Source of the DNA: Treponema sp. UBA4873 | GTDB lineage: Bacteria > Spirochaetota > Spirochaetia > Treponematales > Treponemataceae | Assembly: GCA_002399405.1 (NCBI GenBank) | Contig: DHDP01000001.1 | Coordinates: 2,001-66,000, forward strand | Direction of reading: 5' to 3' | Length of the DNA: 64,000 nt | Part shown: positions 1-8,604 of the stretch, piece by piece | How the letters are laid out: each line of letters starts with the position of its first letter | Numbering within the stretch: the stretch's first letter is position 1 | The notes under the pieces: model-generated | The model's database searches: none | Seen by the model: only the letters and a program-made list of their open reading frames with translations | Told to the model about the DNA's origin: nothing | Program-made: the position numbers and the translations under genes

Positions 1-43
1 GCGGAGACGTACGGGAAGGGCTGTACTGCGATACTGGTCGGTA

Positions 44-147
44 CGTGAAAAAATGACGTCCTGTCATTTTTTCACGATGCTGATACTCCGGCTCGCAGAA
101 TTATCTCGCCGGAGTATCAGCGACAGGGACGCGCCTCGTGCGCTTGC
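44..147. repeat. Tandem two-hairpin repeat, copy 1
   Basis: This copy has three parts. First is an inverted repeat with arms 44-57 (CGTGAAAAAATGAC) and 63-76 around a 5-base loop. Second is a 14-base inverted repeat with arms 79-92 and 108-121 around a 15-base loop. Third is a 22-base GC-rich segment at 126-147 beginning GGGACGCGCC. Copy 2 follows with the same order of parts. The first hairpin core and the GC-rich segment are conserved between copies, while the second hairpin differs in sequence but not in kind. No protein is convincingly encoded here. It could be a dispersed intergenic repeat or a structured RNA; the function is unknown. Confidence 0.6.
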
Positions 148-154
148 CGTATGT

Positions 155-263
155 GTCAGAAAATGACATCGTGTCATTTTCTGACGTGGCACGAATCGGC
201 CTTACGGAAGAAGAGCAGGGGAGCGCAATTCGTGCAGCACTGGGACGCGCCTCGTGCGCTTGC
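155..263. repeat. Tandem two-hairpin repeat, copy 2
   Basis: An inverted repeat has arms 155-167 (GTCAGAAAATGAC) and 173-185. Its 21-base core at 160-180 matches copy 1 (50-70) at 19 positions. A second inverted repeat follows with arms 189-196 (GCACGAAT) and 228-235. The 22-base GC-rich segment recurs exactly at 242-263. The spacing between copies is 110 bp for the hairpin cores and 116 bp for the GC-rich segments. The second hairpin sequence is unrelated to that in copy 1 although its place in the unit is kept. Whether more copies lie left of the window cannot be seen. Confidence 0.6.
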
Positions 264-375
264 ATGAAGGACGACGTACTCTGTTTTTTTTGTATTAAAA
301 ATATCTGTACCGGCATTAAAGCCCTCCCCTGATTCGTATAAGCGTGGTATACTGTAACCGTAGATTTTATTGGGT

Positions 376-403
376 TTGAAACCGCTGTATTGCCTGTTAT
401 AAT
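376..403 (+). promoter_or_regulatory. sigma70-type promoter of the chemotaxis operon
   Basis: TTGAAA at 376-381 and a consensus TATAAT at 398-403 are separated by 16 bp. They lie about 70 bp upstream of the cheA start. No other strong promoter was seen before cheA, so this probably drives the whole che cluster. Confidence 0.65.
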
Positions 404-475
404 AGTTAAAGCAATATTGTGCGTCCTTCATTCACAAAATTACACGGCAGACAACCTGCGGAAAGGAGGAATACT

Positions 476-2590
476 TTGTCTTCTATTAATAATCGGGACT
501 TTCTTAGTCAAATCCTTGATACAATCACGAAGCTGATAATCTCATATGAACCGGGCGATGTCATGACTATGTCCGAAATTATCGGAAATCTTGAAAAATT
601 CTCGACTGAATGCAGCAAAGAGGGAACGGACAGGCTGCTTTGCAATAAATTGCTTGAGACGGCGGAAAAAGAACTCCACGACGGTTTTCATGATTTTACT
701 TCGTACATATCAGAAGGTCTTGATTTGCTGCGGTATTACATTGAAACAGGGAATCCTGTAAAAGGTGCAAAGGCGGAACAGATACAATCGTGGATTTCCG
801 ATGAAATAACTGAAGACAAAAGTAAAGAAAATGCGGACGCTGAAGCAAAAGAACAGACGCCGAAAACAGAGCAGCAGGCGGCTGCGGGAGAAAACGTGCG
901 TGAAAATCCTGCGGAGATAGACGGCGATCAGTTGAAGCTTTTTGTAAGCGACTGTGAGGAACGGTTTTCACGTGCGCAGGAACTCATACTCGGACTTGAG
1001 CAGAATCCGGAAGACACCGATGCGGTAAAAGAACTCTTCCGGATTTTTCATACAGTCAAGGGCGAATGCGGATTTCTTAAATTGACGACGCTCGGAACTT
1101 TGGCGCACAATTCGGAGAGTCTGCTTGACCTGCTGCGGTCCGGTAAAATACCGGTAACAAAAGAAATTGTGGATATGCTGCTCAAAGGACTTGATTTTGC
1201 GCAGGAACTTGGAAAGGACCTCAAGGACGGGGATTTCGAGGCGTACCGTTCGGTTCCGGTAGGTGAATATATTGCCGGTTTGTCGCAGTTTACCGCGGTC
1301 CGCGGAGAAGGAAGTTCTCCGGTACAGGCTGCGGCCGCAGTCCGGACTGATACGGCTCCTGCTTCCGCTCCCGCCGATACGGCTGCGCGCGAACAGAAGA
1401 TTGAAGAGCATGCGGTAAAAAAAACGGATACCGAAGACGCCGTCATCAAAGTAAAAACGGGAAAAGTGAATTATCTCGTCGATATGATAGGTGAGCTTCT
1501 TATTTGTCTCGGGCAGATGAAGGAAGATACCGAAGGTCTGCCGCAAGTCAGAAAAATAGCAAAAACGCTCCAGTATGCGGGCATGCAGCTGAGAACGGAA
1601 AGCGTTCACACGTTGTTCGGTACCGCGCGGCGCATAATCCGTGACACGTCGGAGAAGGTCGGCAAGCAGGTACAAGCGGTATTCGAAGGGGAAGATCTGG
1701 AAATTGATCGTACGCTTATTGAATCGCTTGAAGAACCTCTTATGCATCTTATACGGAACGCGCTTGACCACGGCATTGAAAATACCGAAGAGCGTGTACA
1801 GACAGGGAAAAGTCCGGAGGGGACCGTCAGGATTGCAGCCGAACGGCGGGGAAATAATATTGTTATTTCGGTAGGCGACGACGGACGCGGGCTCGACAGG
1901 GAAAGAATTCTGAAGAAAGCGGTTGCGAAAGGATTGATCCGCGAAAAAGACATACCCGACATGAGCGATACTGCGGTGAATAATCTTATCTTTGTCTCGG
2001 GTTTTTCGACGAACGATTCCGTCGATCTCATATCGGGCCGCGGAGTCGGCATGGATGTTGTGAAAGAAGCCGTGGCGAAAGCGAAAGGCCACATTACGAC
2101 GGAAAGCAGGCCGGGGAAAGGGACGACGTTCTCTCTGCATTTCCCGCTCAGTACGGCGATTATCGACGGCATGCTGATACGTACCGGTGAGAACATATTT
2201 ATTATTCCGATCTCTTCCATTATTGAGTCGTTCAAAGTGAAGGAAGAGCAGATTTATCAGGTTGCGGCCGGAGTGCACGTGCTCGACCTGCGCGGAAAAA
2301 TGATACCGATAATCCGCATTGCGGAAGTATTTAATATGACAAATGCCGGCGAGGGAAAAATCGCGACGATCGTCGAAAACGTGAGCGGAGAGCAATTCGC
2401 CGTTATGAGCGACGAGATACTGGCCAAACGGGAAGTTGTCATAAAGAACCTCGGCGCCTGTTTCAGGAATTTGAAGGGGATCAGTTCCGGAACGGTTCTT
2501 TCGGGAGGCGCTATCGGTTTTGTGCTCGATATTGAGCAGGTGATTGAGCTGGGAAAAGAAAGCCGGCTGCAGGAAGGCGGCGCTGCATGA
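476..2590 (+). CDS. cheA: Chemotaxis histidine kinase CheA
   Basis: CheA autophosphorylates on a histidine in response to chemoreceptor state and passes phosphate to CheY and CheB. The TTG at 476 is chosen as start because AAAGGAGG lies at 462-469 with 6-base spacing, giving 704 residues. An earlier in-frame ATG at 419 has no ribosome site. The Hpt domain carries HTVKGE with H192. The dimerisation segment, an ATPase domain with NALDHGIE, DDGRGLD and GRGVGMD, and a C-terminal CheW-like domain follow in the usual order. About 90 helical residues precede an acidic linker and the Hpt domain, which is unusual because Hpt is normally N-terminal. No clear P2 domain is seen. The stop overlaps the next start by four bases (ATGA). 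Confidence 0.95.
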   Translation: MSSINNRDFLSQILDTITKLIISYEPGDVMTMSEIIGNLEKFSTECSKEGTDRLLCNKLLETAEKELHDGFHDFTSYISEGLDLLRYYIETGNPVKGAKAEQIQSWISDEITEDKSKENADAEAKEQTPKTEQQAAAGENVRENPAEIDGDQLKLFVSDCEERFSRAQELILGLEQNPEDTDAVKELFRIFHTVKGECGFLKLTTLGTLAHNSESLLDLLRSGKIPVTKEIVDMLLKGLDFAQELGKDLKDGDFEAYRSVPVGEYIAGLSQFTAVRGEGSSPVQAAAAVRTDTAPASAPADTAAREQKIEEHAVKKTDTEDAVIKVKTGKVNYLVDMIGELLICLGQMKEDTEGLPQVRKIAKTLQYAGMQLRTESVHTLFGTARRIIRDTSEKVGKQVQAVFEGEDLEIDRTLIESLEEPLMHLIRNALDHGIENTEERVQTGKSPEGTVRIAAERRGNNIVISVGDDGRGLDRERILKKAVAKGLIREKDIPDMSDTAVNNLIFVSGFSTNDSVDLISGRGVGMDVVKEAVAKAKGHITTESRPGKGTTFSLHFPLSTAIIDGMLIRTGENIFIIPISSIIESFKVKEEQIYQVAAGVHVLDLRGKMIPIIRIAEVFNMTNAGEGKIATIVENVSGEQFAVMSDEILAKREVVIKNLGACFRNLKGISSGTVLSGGAIGFVLDIEQVIELGKESRLQEGGAA

Positions 2591-3915
2591 ACAACAACAA
2601 AACGGTATCAGTTAAGCAGCGTGTGGTGGAGCTTGTTCCGTCTGTTTTTATTCTTGTTTCTTTTTTTCTCGCCGTTATCCTGTTTAAAATAACAGGCGGG
2701 AGCCTGAACCTGAAAATAATTATTTTCAGCATAGTTGTTGAACTTCCCGTAGTAGCATGCGTTATCGTACTCTGCCGCATGACCGACGGTACGCGTGTGT
2801 CCGATATGCGGCCCGAAGAGGAACCGGATGTTGTTCCCGCAGCGGATGAAGTAAAGACGTCTGCTGCCGTTGAACCTGACATTTCCGCCGAAACTTCCGC
2901 TGAAAAGGAACATGCCGCTGAAATATCCTCCGCTGTCTGCGATATTGCGGCACGTACGCGCCTTCTTTGCCCCGTCATCGGAGAACTCTGTTCATCCATC
3001 TCACGGAATCTGAGTTCGACTACCGAGCCTATTTCCGCGGAACTGCTTCACATAAAGCAAAGCAGTAAAACGTTCCTTACGAATATTAAGTCGTATGAAA
3101 GCGACGTTAAAGACAAAGCTACGATTACCCGTCTCCGCAACGAAAGCGATTTGTTCAACAAAGATCTGCAGTCCCTTTCAGGGACAGTGCAGGACGTTTT
3201 TTCGACGCTCGACAGCCACATGGCGGATTTAAAAACAGTGTCGGGACATATAGGAGGTATTGCGGACGACATAGGAGAAATCTCGGAACAGATACGGATT
3301 CTTTCGTTCAATGCGTCGATTGAAGCGGCGCGTGCGGGGGCTGCGGGAAGCGGATTCCGTATTATTGCCGGCGAGATAAAACGACTTTCCTCCGATACCG
3401 AAAGCAGGCTCTCGGAAATCAGGAAGATGCTCGGCGAGAACCGGACGATATTTACCGACATTGCATCCGGCCTGAACGACGACAGAAATAAAATTCTCGA
3501 CGTCGTCTCGCAGCGTCAGACTGGTTTTTCCGTTCTGGAACAGACGCTGGAAAATTATTTTCCGAAACTTGACAGTCTGTATGATGGGGTGATCGGAATT
3601 ATTAATTCTCTTACCAAGAGTATGGACGTTATTTCGCCCGTCGTTCAGCTGCATGAGATTACAAGTCAGGAGATAGGAAATCTGAACCTCGTTGCGGGGG
3701 ATTTCTGCACGTATGTCGGGACGAAGGCGGAGAGTACCTGCCCGTCTTCGGCTGTTTCTCCCGGTAAAGACGCCGCGGCTTCCGTTGCATCGGCAATCCG
3801 CCGCAGACTTACTACCGAAAACGAACTTCGGGCGCTTGAGAGGGGTATTAAAAAAACAGTTGCCGATGCGGAAATAGATCTTGCAATTAATAACCGCGGC
3901 ATAGAACTTTTCTAG
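2587..3915 (+). CDS. Minimal membrane-anchored MCP-like signalling protein
   Basis: This 442-residue protein has two adjacent N-terminal membrane helices (about 13-36 and 41-65) joined by a very short loop, so there is no periplasmic sensor domain. The cytoplasmic part contains a chemoreceptor-like hairpin tip near residues 230-270 with FNASIEAARAG followed by a degenerate GSGFRIIAGEIKRLS. The usual QTN before the tip is replaced by EQIRIL. It is translationally coupled to cheA and followed by cheY, so it likely works in the same array or pathway. It could be a scaffold, a receptor for cytoplasmic signals, or a specialised CheA partner. The family assignment is firm; the role is inference. 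Confidence 0.75.
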   Translation: MNNNKTVSVKQRVVELVPSVFILVSFFLAVILFKITGGSLNLKIIIFSIVVELPVVACVIVLCRMTDGTRVSDMRPEEEPDVVPAADEVKTSAAVEPDISAETSAEKEHAAEISSAVCDIAARTRLLCPVIGELCSSISRNLSSTTEPISAELLHIKQSSKTFLTNIKSYESDVKDKATITRLRNESDLFNKDLQSLSGTVQDVFSTLDSHMADLKTVSGHIGGIADDIGEISEQIRILSFNASIEAARAGAAGSGFRIIAGEIKRLSSDTESRLSEIRKMLGENRTIFTDIASGLNDDRNKILDVVSQRQTGFSVLEQTLENYFPKLDSLYDGVIGIINSLTKSMDVISPVVQLHEITSQEIGNLNLVAGDFCTYVGTKAESTCPSSAVSPGKDAAASVASAIRRRLTTENELRALERGIKKTVADAEIDLAINNRGIELF

Positions 3916-3925
3916 GAGGCTACAC

Positions 3926-4288
3926 ATGAAAAAAATTCTGCTTGTCGATGATTCGGCCACAATCCGCAATATTATCAGAAACTCACTTACCGCAGCATTC
4001 GACGTGAGCGAAGCTGAAGACGGAGTCAAAGCTCTTGCCGTGCTCCCTTCCTGCGGTCCCGTTTCTCTTTTTCTGCTTGACGTGAACATGCCTAATATGG
4101 ACGGTTTGACGCTGCTTGAAAAAATCCGCGGGATGCCGGAATACAAAACGACGCCCGTTCTTATGCTCACGACCGAAACGAAGGAAGAATTCCGTTTAAA
4201 GGCCAAGTCGCTCGGTGCGACAGGCTGGGTCGTGAAGCCGTGCGAGCCGGACAAGCTCCTTGCTACGATACAACATATTCTTGCATAA
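3926..4288 (+). CDS. cheY: Chemotaxis response regulator CheY
   Basis: A single receiver domain of 120 residues, the normal CheY size. The acidic pair D9/D10, phospho-acceptor D52 in LDVNMP, T82 in LTTE and K104 in VKP are all present, so it should be phosphorylated by CheA and signal to the flagellar switch. Ribosome site TAGGAGG lies just upstream of the ATG. It sits between the MCP-like gene and cheW in the che operon. Confidence 0.93.
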   Translation: MKKILLVDDSATIRNIIRNSLTAAFDVSEAEDGVKALAVLPSCGPVSLFLLDVNMPNMDGLTLLEKIRGMPEYKTTPVLMLTTETKEEFRLKAKSLGATGWVVKPCEPDKLLATIQHILA

Positions 4289-4320
4289 CGCGTTGTTGTG
4301 TTTATGACGCGTATTTTTAT
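4288..4320 (+). terminator. Weak hairpin with T-rich tail between cheY and cheW
   Basis: ACGCGT at 4288-4293 pairs with ACGCGT at 4307-4312 and is followed by ATTTTTATTATT. The stem is only six bases, so partial attenuation or RNA processing between cheY and cheW is more likely than full termination. Confidence 0.3.
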
Positions 4321-4338
4321 TATTAAGGAGGCACAAAT

Positions 4339-4848
4339 ATGGAGATGACGAGGCGCAAATTGCTTAACGGTATGCGCTTTCTCAGTTTTACGGTGGACAA
4401 CGAGAACTACTGCATGGACATCCTTAAAGTGAAGGAACTCATGGGTATGACGGCGATTACGCCGCTGCCGCGCACGCCGCAGTTTATCCGCGGAGTTATA
4501 AATCTGCGCGGTCAAATCATACCGATTATAGACCTCAGACTCAAATTCGGGCTTCCGTTTCAGGAATATACGAAGCGGACGTGTATCATCGTCGTTGAAG
4601 TTAACTTTGAGGAAGAAAATATCCTGATGGGACTTGTCGTTGATGCCATTCAGGATGTGGTAAGCATTCCGGAAGACAAAATGTCGAAGATTCCGTACAT
4701 CAATGCAAGAATCAAAAGCGAATATATCAAAGGAATTGCAGACACTCCGGAAGGAATGAAAATCGTTCTCGACGTACTGAAAATCCTGAACGATGAAGAA
4801 CTTGCTGTAGTGAAGGATTCTGCAATGGTACAGGCAGATGCATCGTAA
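4339..4848 (+). CDS. cheW: Chemotaxis coupling protein CheW
   Basis: CheW links chemoreceptors to CheA. The 169-residue protein is a single CheW domain with typical strands such as FLSFTVDNENYCMDI, the motif PRTPQFIRGVINLRGQIIPI and the later VVDAIQDVVSI. The ATG is preceded by AAGGAGG with 7-base spacing. It lies between cheY and a full-length chemoreceptor gene, consistent with stoichiometric production of array components. Confidence 0.95.
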   Translation: MEMTRRKLLNGMRFLSFTVDNENYCMDILKVKELMGMTAITPLPRTPQFIRGVINLRGQIIPIIDLRLKFGLPFQEYTKRTCIIVVEVNFEEENILMGLVVDAIQDVVSIPEDKMSKIPYINARIKSEYIKGIADTPEGMKIVLDVLKILNDEELAVVKDSAMVQADAS

Positions 4849-4892
4849 CAGCTCCGGCAGTCTTCTGCCGTTTCGAGAGAGGAGAATTGTTT

Positions 4893-6587
4893 ATGAAAAA
4901 GAGAGGGATAGGATTCAGAATTATACTTATGGCGGTTGTTCTGTCGGCCGTTTCAGCCGTAATCGGATGTATCGGACTGTATGCGACGAGAACAGTCAGT
5001 GCACTTGTTAAGAATATGTATCAGCAGAGTGTTCTAAGAATTCAGTATTTGGGCGAAATCCGGGATGATGTCGATGTCGCGCGCTGCATCCTGCTTGATG
5101 CCAAAACCCCCGGACGAACGAAAGAGCAGGCGGAAACCGCACGAAAGGAATTTAAGGAAGGATATGCGGCTTTTACCGGCGCAATAGAAAAATTTGAAGC
5201 GACAAACATAACATCGGCCGATGAAAAAGAACTCCTTCAGATAATCAAAACTTCAGGAACCGAATATGCCGAGAAAGGCGAAATGATGTTCGACTATGTT
5301 TTAAAAAATGATTTTACCGGTGCGGATAAATATCTGACGAATACAGTTATTCCGATCCGTTCCCAGGAACTTACACCGGCGGTAGAAAAACTTATAAGCC
5401 TGCAGGTTTCAGAAAGTGAAGCTTCCCACAATTCAAGCGAAAGGATGTCTTTCGCCGCTGTTTTAATTATTATAATTGCGATTTTTATCGGACTTGGAGT
5501 GTCTCTTGTGCTCGGAATAACCATTACGCGGAGTATTACGAAACCGGTCTCGAAGATAGTGTCGGACCTGTCCGAAAGTTCTTCGCAGATAAATATTTCA
5601 AGCTCTCAGCTTTCCACCGCATCGCAGGAAATTGCAAACGGCGCGCAGGAACAGGCGTCGAGCATCGAGGAAACGACATCATCTATGGAAGAACTTTCGT
5701 CCATGGTGAAGCAGAATCTCGGCAGCACCCGTCAGGCGAGCCTTCTTTCGGAAAAAGCGACGGAGGCAAGCCAGAACGGCTACGACAAGATGACCGACAT
5801 GCTCATGGCCATGAACAATATTTCAAAGTCTACCGAAGACATCAAAAACGTCATCGACGTCATAGACGACATCGCGTTCCAGACGAACATGCTTGCGCTC
5901 AACGCAGCAGTCGAAGCGGCACGTGCGGGTGAAGCCGGCATGGGATTCGCGGTCGTTGCGGACGAAGTGAAGAACCTTGCGAACCGCTCGTCGGAATCAG
6001 CCAAGGAAACGGCGGCCATGATAAAAGATACGCTCAAGAACGTCGAGTCGGGAATGTCAATCTCGAAGGAACTGTCGGAAATATTCAAGGATATCCTTAC
6101 TAACTCAAAGAAGGTTCTGGAGATGAACAAGGAAGTTGAAACTGCATCGGGCCAGCAGGACGAGGGAATCGGTCAGGTGAATAAAGCGATGATTCAGTTC
6201 GACACGGTCGTGCAGACGAACGCGTCGAGCGCCGAGGAAACTGCAAGTGCGGCGGAAGAACTGCTGAGCCAGGTGACAGGTCTTAACGATATAGTCGATA
6301 CGCTTTATCTCATTGTAAGCGGAAAGGTTTATGCTGACGGAAAAGAAGCTGTTCAGCATGTTCAACAGACTTCGAAAGAACGTAAATCTGCGGTGGAGTC
6401 TCCCGGGAAAATTCCGTCCGGACAGCAGAGTTCTGCAGGGACCGCTCCGCGGAAAAATACGGTCGCTGCAACGGTTCCGCAGACTGCAGAAGATTTCTCC
6501 CGGAAACCGTCCGATCAGGATGCGTCCGACTCAAAGAATGGTCATATGATTTCATTCGAAAACGACGAGGATTTTAAGCCGGTCTGA
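4893..6587 (+). CDS. Methyl-accepting chemotaxis protein, four-helix-bundle type
   Basis: A 564-residue chemoreceptor. A first membrane helix at about 8-30 precedes a mostly helical periplasmic region of about 150 residues that resembles the four-helix-bundle ligand domain, then a second membrane helix near 185-210. The cytoplasmic hairpin tip lies near residues 322-360 with QTNMLALNAAVEAARAG and GFAVVADEVKNLA. The ATG at 4893 is preferred over the TTG at 4887 because GAGAGGAG is better spaced. The tail is polar, proline- and serine-rich, with no CheR-docking pentapeptide. It is encoded inside the che operon, so it is likely the main receptor paired with this CheA/CheW. The ligand is unknown. 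Confidence 0.92.
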   Translation: MKKRGIGFRIILMAVVLSAVSAVIGCIGLYATRTVSALVKNMYQQSVLRIQYLGEIRDDVDVARCILLDAKTPGRTKEQAETARKEFKEGYAAFTGAIEKFEATNITSADEKELLQIIKTSGTEYAEKGEMMFDYVLKNDFTGADKYLTNTVIPIRSQELTPAVEKLISLQVSESEASHNSSERMSFAAVLIIIIAIFIGLGVSLVLGITITRSITKPVSKIVSDLSESSSQINISSSQLSTASQEIANGAQEQASSIEETTSSMEELSSMVKQNLGSTRQASLLSEKATEASQNGYDKMTDMLMAMNNISKSTEDIKNVIDVIDDIAFQTNMLALNAAVEAARAGEAGMGFAVVADEVKNLANRSSESAKETAAMIKDTLKNVESGMSISKELSEIFKDILTNSKKVLEMNKEVETASGQQDEGIGQVNKAMIQFDTVVQTNASSAEETASAAEELLSQVTGLNDIVDTLYLIVSGKVYADGKEAVQHVQQTSKERKSAVESPGKIPSGQQSSAGTAPRKNTVAATVPQTAEDFSRKPSDQDASDSKNGHMISFENDEDFKPV

Positions 6588-6622
6588 AATTAATATTTTG
6601 GACAGTGCCTTACGATGCGATT

Positions 6623-7405
6623 ATGATACAGATTACTGAACAGCAGCTGGACACCATCCGGGATCTTGCGTACCGGAAATACGGTCTTTATATCAGTCAG
6701 GATAAGGTTTCCCGTCTGCTGCCGAAATTGGAACGATTTATCTCACACGAAGGATATTCCGGAACGGAAGAGCTGTGCAGCCGTCTCGCCGCCGGTGACA
6801 AAGTCTGTCTTGAAAAATTCAGTTCATATATTACGACGTGCCATACGTACTTTTTCCGCGAACCGGAACATTTCCGCGAGCTCGCCGCGGAGATGCGCCG
6901 CTCTTCCCGGGCTTTCTACACCATCTGGTGTGCGGCCTGTTCTACCGGAGAGGAACCGTATTCCATAGCCATGACGCTTATCGACGGGGGAATCAGGAAT
7001 TTTCACATTATTGCCTCGGACCTTAACCGCAATGTCCTTGCTGAATTTAACCGCGGCGTGTACCACGAAAGCAGGCTCGCGCAGACGCCGCCGGCCGCCA
7101 GACTTCGTTATTTTACTCCCGCCGGCGACGATTATTATACAATTAACCGTTCGCTCCGCAATTTTATTTCAATCAAGAACATAAATCTGATGGAAGCGGT
7201 GCGTTTTCCCGAGCTGTTCGATTATGTTTTCTGCCGCAACGTATTTATCTATTTCAACGAAGAATCCCGCTCGCAGGCGATTTCGACTATCACGGCGAAC
7301 CTGAAAATCGGGGGTTCTCTTTTTATAGGCCATGCGGAAGTTCTTCTGCAGCAGCCGGACAATCTGGAAAAAACAGGCAGTTCAATTTACCGCCGCATGT
7401 ATTGA
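6623..7405 (+). CDS. cheR: Chemotaxis receptor methyltransferase CheR
   Basis: CheR methylates glutamates on chemoreceptors using S-adenosylmethionine. The 260-residue form starting at ATG 6623 has the N-terminal helical domain, TTCHTYFFREPEHF near residues 71-84, the SAM-binding IWCAACSTGEEPYSIAM near 101-117 and CRNVFIYF near 204-211. A GTG at 6605 in the same frame would add six residues; neither start has a strong ribosome site. It follows the chemoreceptor gene and is followed by cheB after a 16-base gap, giving a complete adaptation pair. Confidence 0.93.
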   Translation: MIQITEQQLDTIRDLAYRKYGLYISQDKVSRLLPKLERFISHEGYSGTEELCSRLAAGDKVCLEKFSSYITTCHTYFFREPEHFRELAAEMRRSSRAFYTIWCAACSTGEEPYSIAMTLIDGGIRNFHIIASDLNRNVLAEFNRGVYHESRLAQTPPAARLRYFTPAGDDYYTINRSLRNFISIKNINLMEAVRFPELFDYVFCRNVFIYFNEESRSQAISTITANLKIGGSLFIGHAEVLLQQPDNLEKTGSSIYRRMY

Positions 7406-7421
7406 GTCAGGAGCAGGTAAT

Positions 7422-8486
7422 ATGAAGAAAATCAGAGTTCTTATAGTCGACGATTCCGCTATTGTGCGGGATATTCTTTCCCGCGAATTGTCAGGCTGTC
7501 CTGAAATAGAAGTCGCAGGCACTGCGGGCGATCCGTTTATTGCGCGGAATAAAATCGAGAACGAAGATATCGACGTCATTACGCTTGATATAGAAATGCC
7601 GCGGATGGACGGACTTACGTTTCTCCGCTACCTCATGAAATATAAACCGATGCCCGTCATTATTGTGAGTTCCCTTGTTTCGACGAATAATCCCGCCGCG
7701 ATTCAGGCGCTTGAACTCGGCGCCGTCGACATTGTCCACAAACCGGGAGGACCTTTTTCCGTCGGCGATATTATTGAAGATCTGTGCCGTAAAATCAGAG
7801 AGGCTGCTTCATGCCCCGTTTCCCGGCTTTTTTCAGCGTCAGCCAGGCTCGCGGAGGAACGCCGGAATAGTTCTTCCGTTCAGCACACGCTCTCGCACAT
7901 TTCCACGACGAACCGTCTCGCCGTCATAGGAGCGTCGACGGGCGGTACGATTGCGCTCGAAGAGCTTTTTACCCGTTTTACTCCCGATTTTCCGCCCGCT
8001 CTTGCCGTTATCCACATGCCGGAGCGCTTTACCGCTTCGTTTGCGGAACGACTCGATTCGCTCTGCGTTCTTCACGTAAAGGAGGCCGAAAACGGCGAAA
8101 CCGTCATGCCGGGAACGATTTACATTGCTCCCGGCGGTTATCACATGCTCGTCGATTCCTCCGGTGCGAGCCGCATCATACGGGTTAAAAACGGGCCGAA
8201 GATTTTCGGACAGCGTCCGGCTGTCGACGTATTGTTTAACTCGGCTGCCGAATCAGTGGGAAGAAACTGCGTTGCTGCATTGCTGACCGGCATGGGCCAC
8301 GACGGAGCTGCGGGAATGAAGGCGATACGCGATGCAGGCGGATATACGATTGCCCAGGACGAGGAATCGTGCATCGTGTTCGGAATGCCGAAGGAAGCGA
8401 TTGCGCTCGGCGGAGCATGTGAAGTCACTCCGCTCGACAAAATTGCGGCCAGTATTTTAACACATACTAAAAGCATCATTAACTGA
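7422..8486 (+). CDS. cheB: Chemotaxis receptor methylesterase/deamidase CheB
   Basis: CheB removes methyl groups from chemoreceptors and is activated by phosphorylation. The 354-residue protein has an N-terminal receiver domain with D10/D11, D56 and K107, a linker, and a methylesterase domain. The catalytic triad is visible as S172 in GASTGG, H198 in IHMPERF and D294 in GMGHDGA. The ATG at 7422 is chosen because CAGGAGCAGG precedes it and the receiver domain begins there. It is the last gene of the che cluster. Confidence 0.95.
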   Translation: MKKIRVLIVDDSAIVRDILSRELSGCPEIEVAGTAGDPFIARNKIENEDIDVITLDIEMPRMDGLTFLRYLMKYKPMPVIIVSSLVSTNNPAAIQALELGAVDIVHKPGGPFSVGDIIEDLCRKIREAASCPVSRLFSASARLAEERRNSSSVQHTLSHISTTNRLAVIGASTGGTIALEELFTRFTPDFPPALAVIHMPERFTASFAERLDSLCVLHVKEAENGETVMPGTIYIAPGGYHMLVDSSGASRIIRVKNGPKIFGQRPAVDVLFNSAAESVGRNCVAALLTGMGHDGAAGMKAIRDAGGYTIAQDEESCIVFGMPKEAIALGGACEVTPLDKIAASILTHTKSIIN

Positions 8487-8604
8487 TATTTAACATTTGA
8501 TTTACGAAAAGAAAACAGTTCCGCTGTAAATTATGTCTGTCCGCTGGGGGCGTCGTGAAAATGCCTTCCTTCAGCCGACAATTCATTTTTACAGGAGATT
8601 GTAA

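Noticed and set aside
44..263. CRISPR-like array or integron attC sites
   Set aside because: Only two units are present, there are no equal spacers, and the attC core sites are missing.
138..332. 64-codon open frame inside the tandem repeat
   Set aside because: It crosses both hairpins and the direct repeat, has no ribosome site and no recognisable protein features.
968..2395. Long open frame on the minus strand across cheA
   Set aside because: It lies entirely within cheA, lacks a ribosome site and any domain, and reads as a basic, low-complexity mirror of the real gene.
8524..8540. Possible Pho box before pstS (two CTGT elements)
   Set aside because: The two CTGT elements are 13 bp apart instead of the required 11, and the flanking bases do not match the Pho box.
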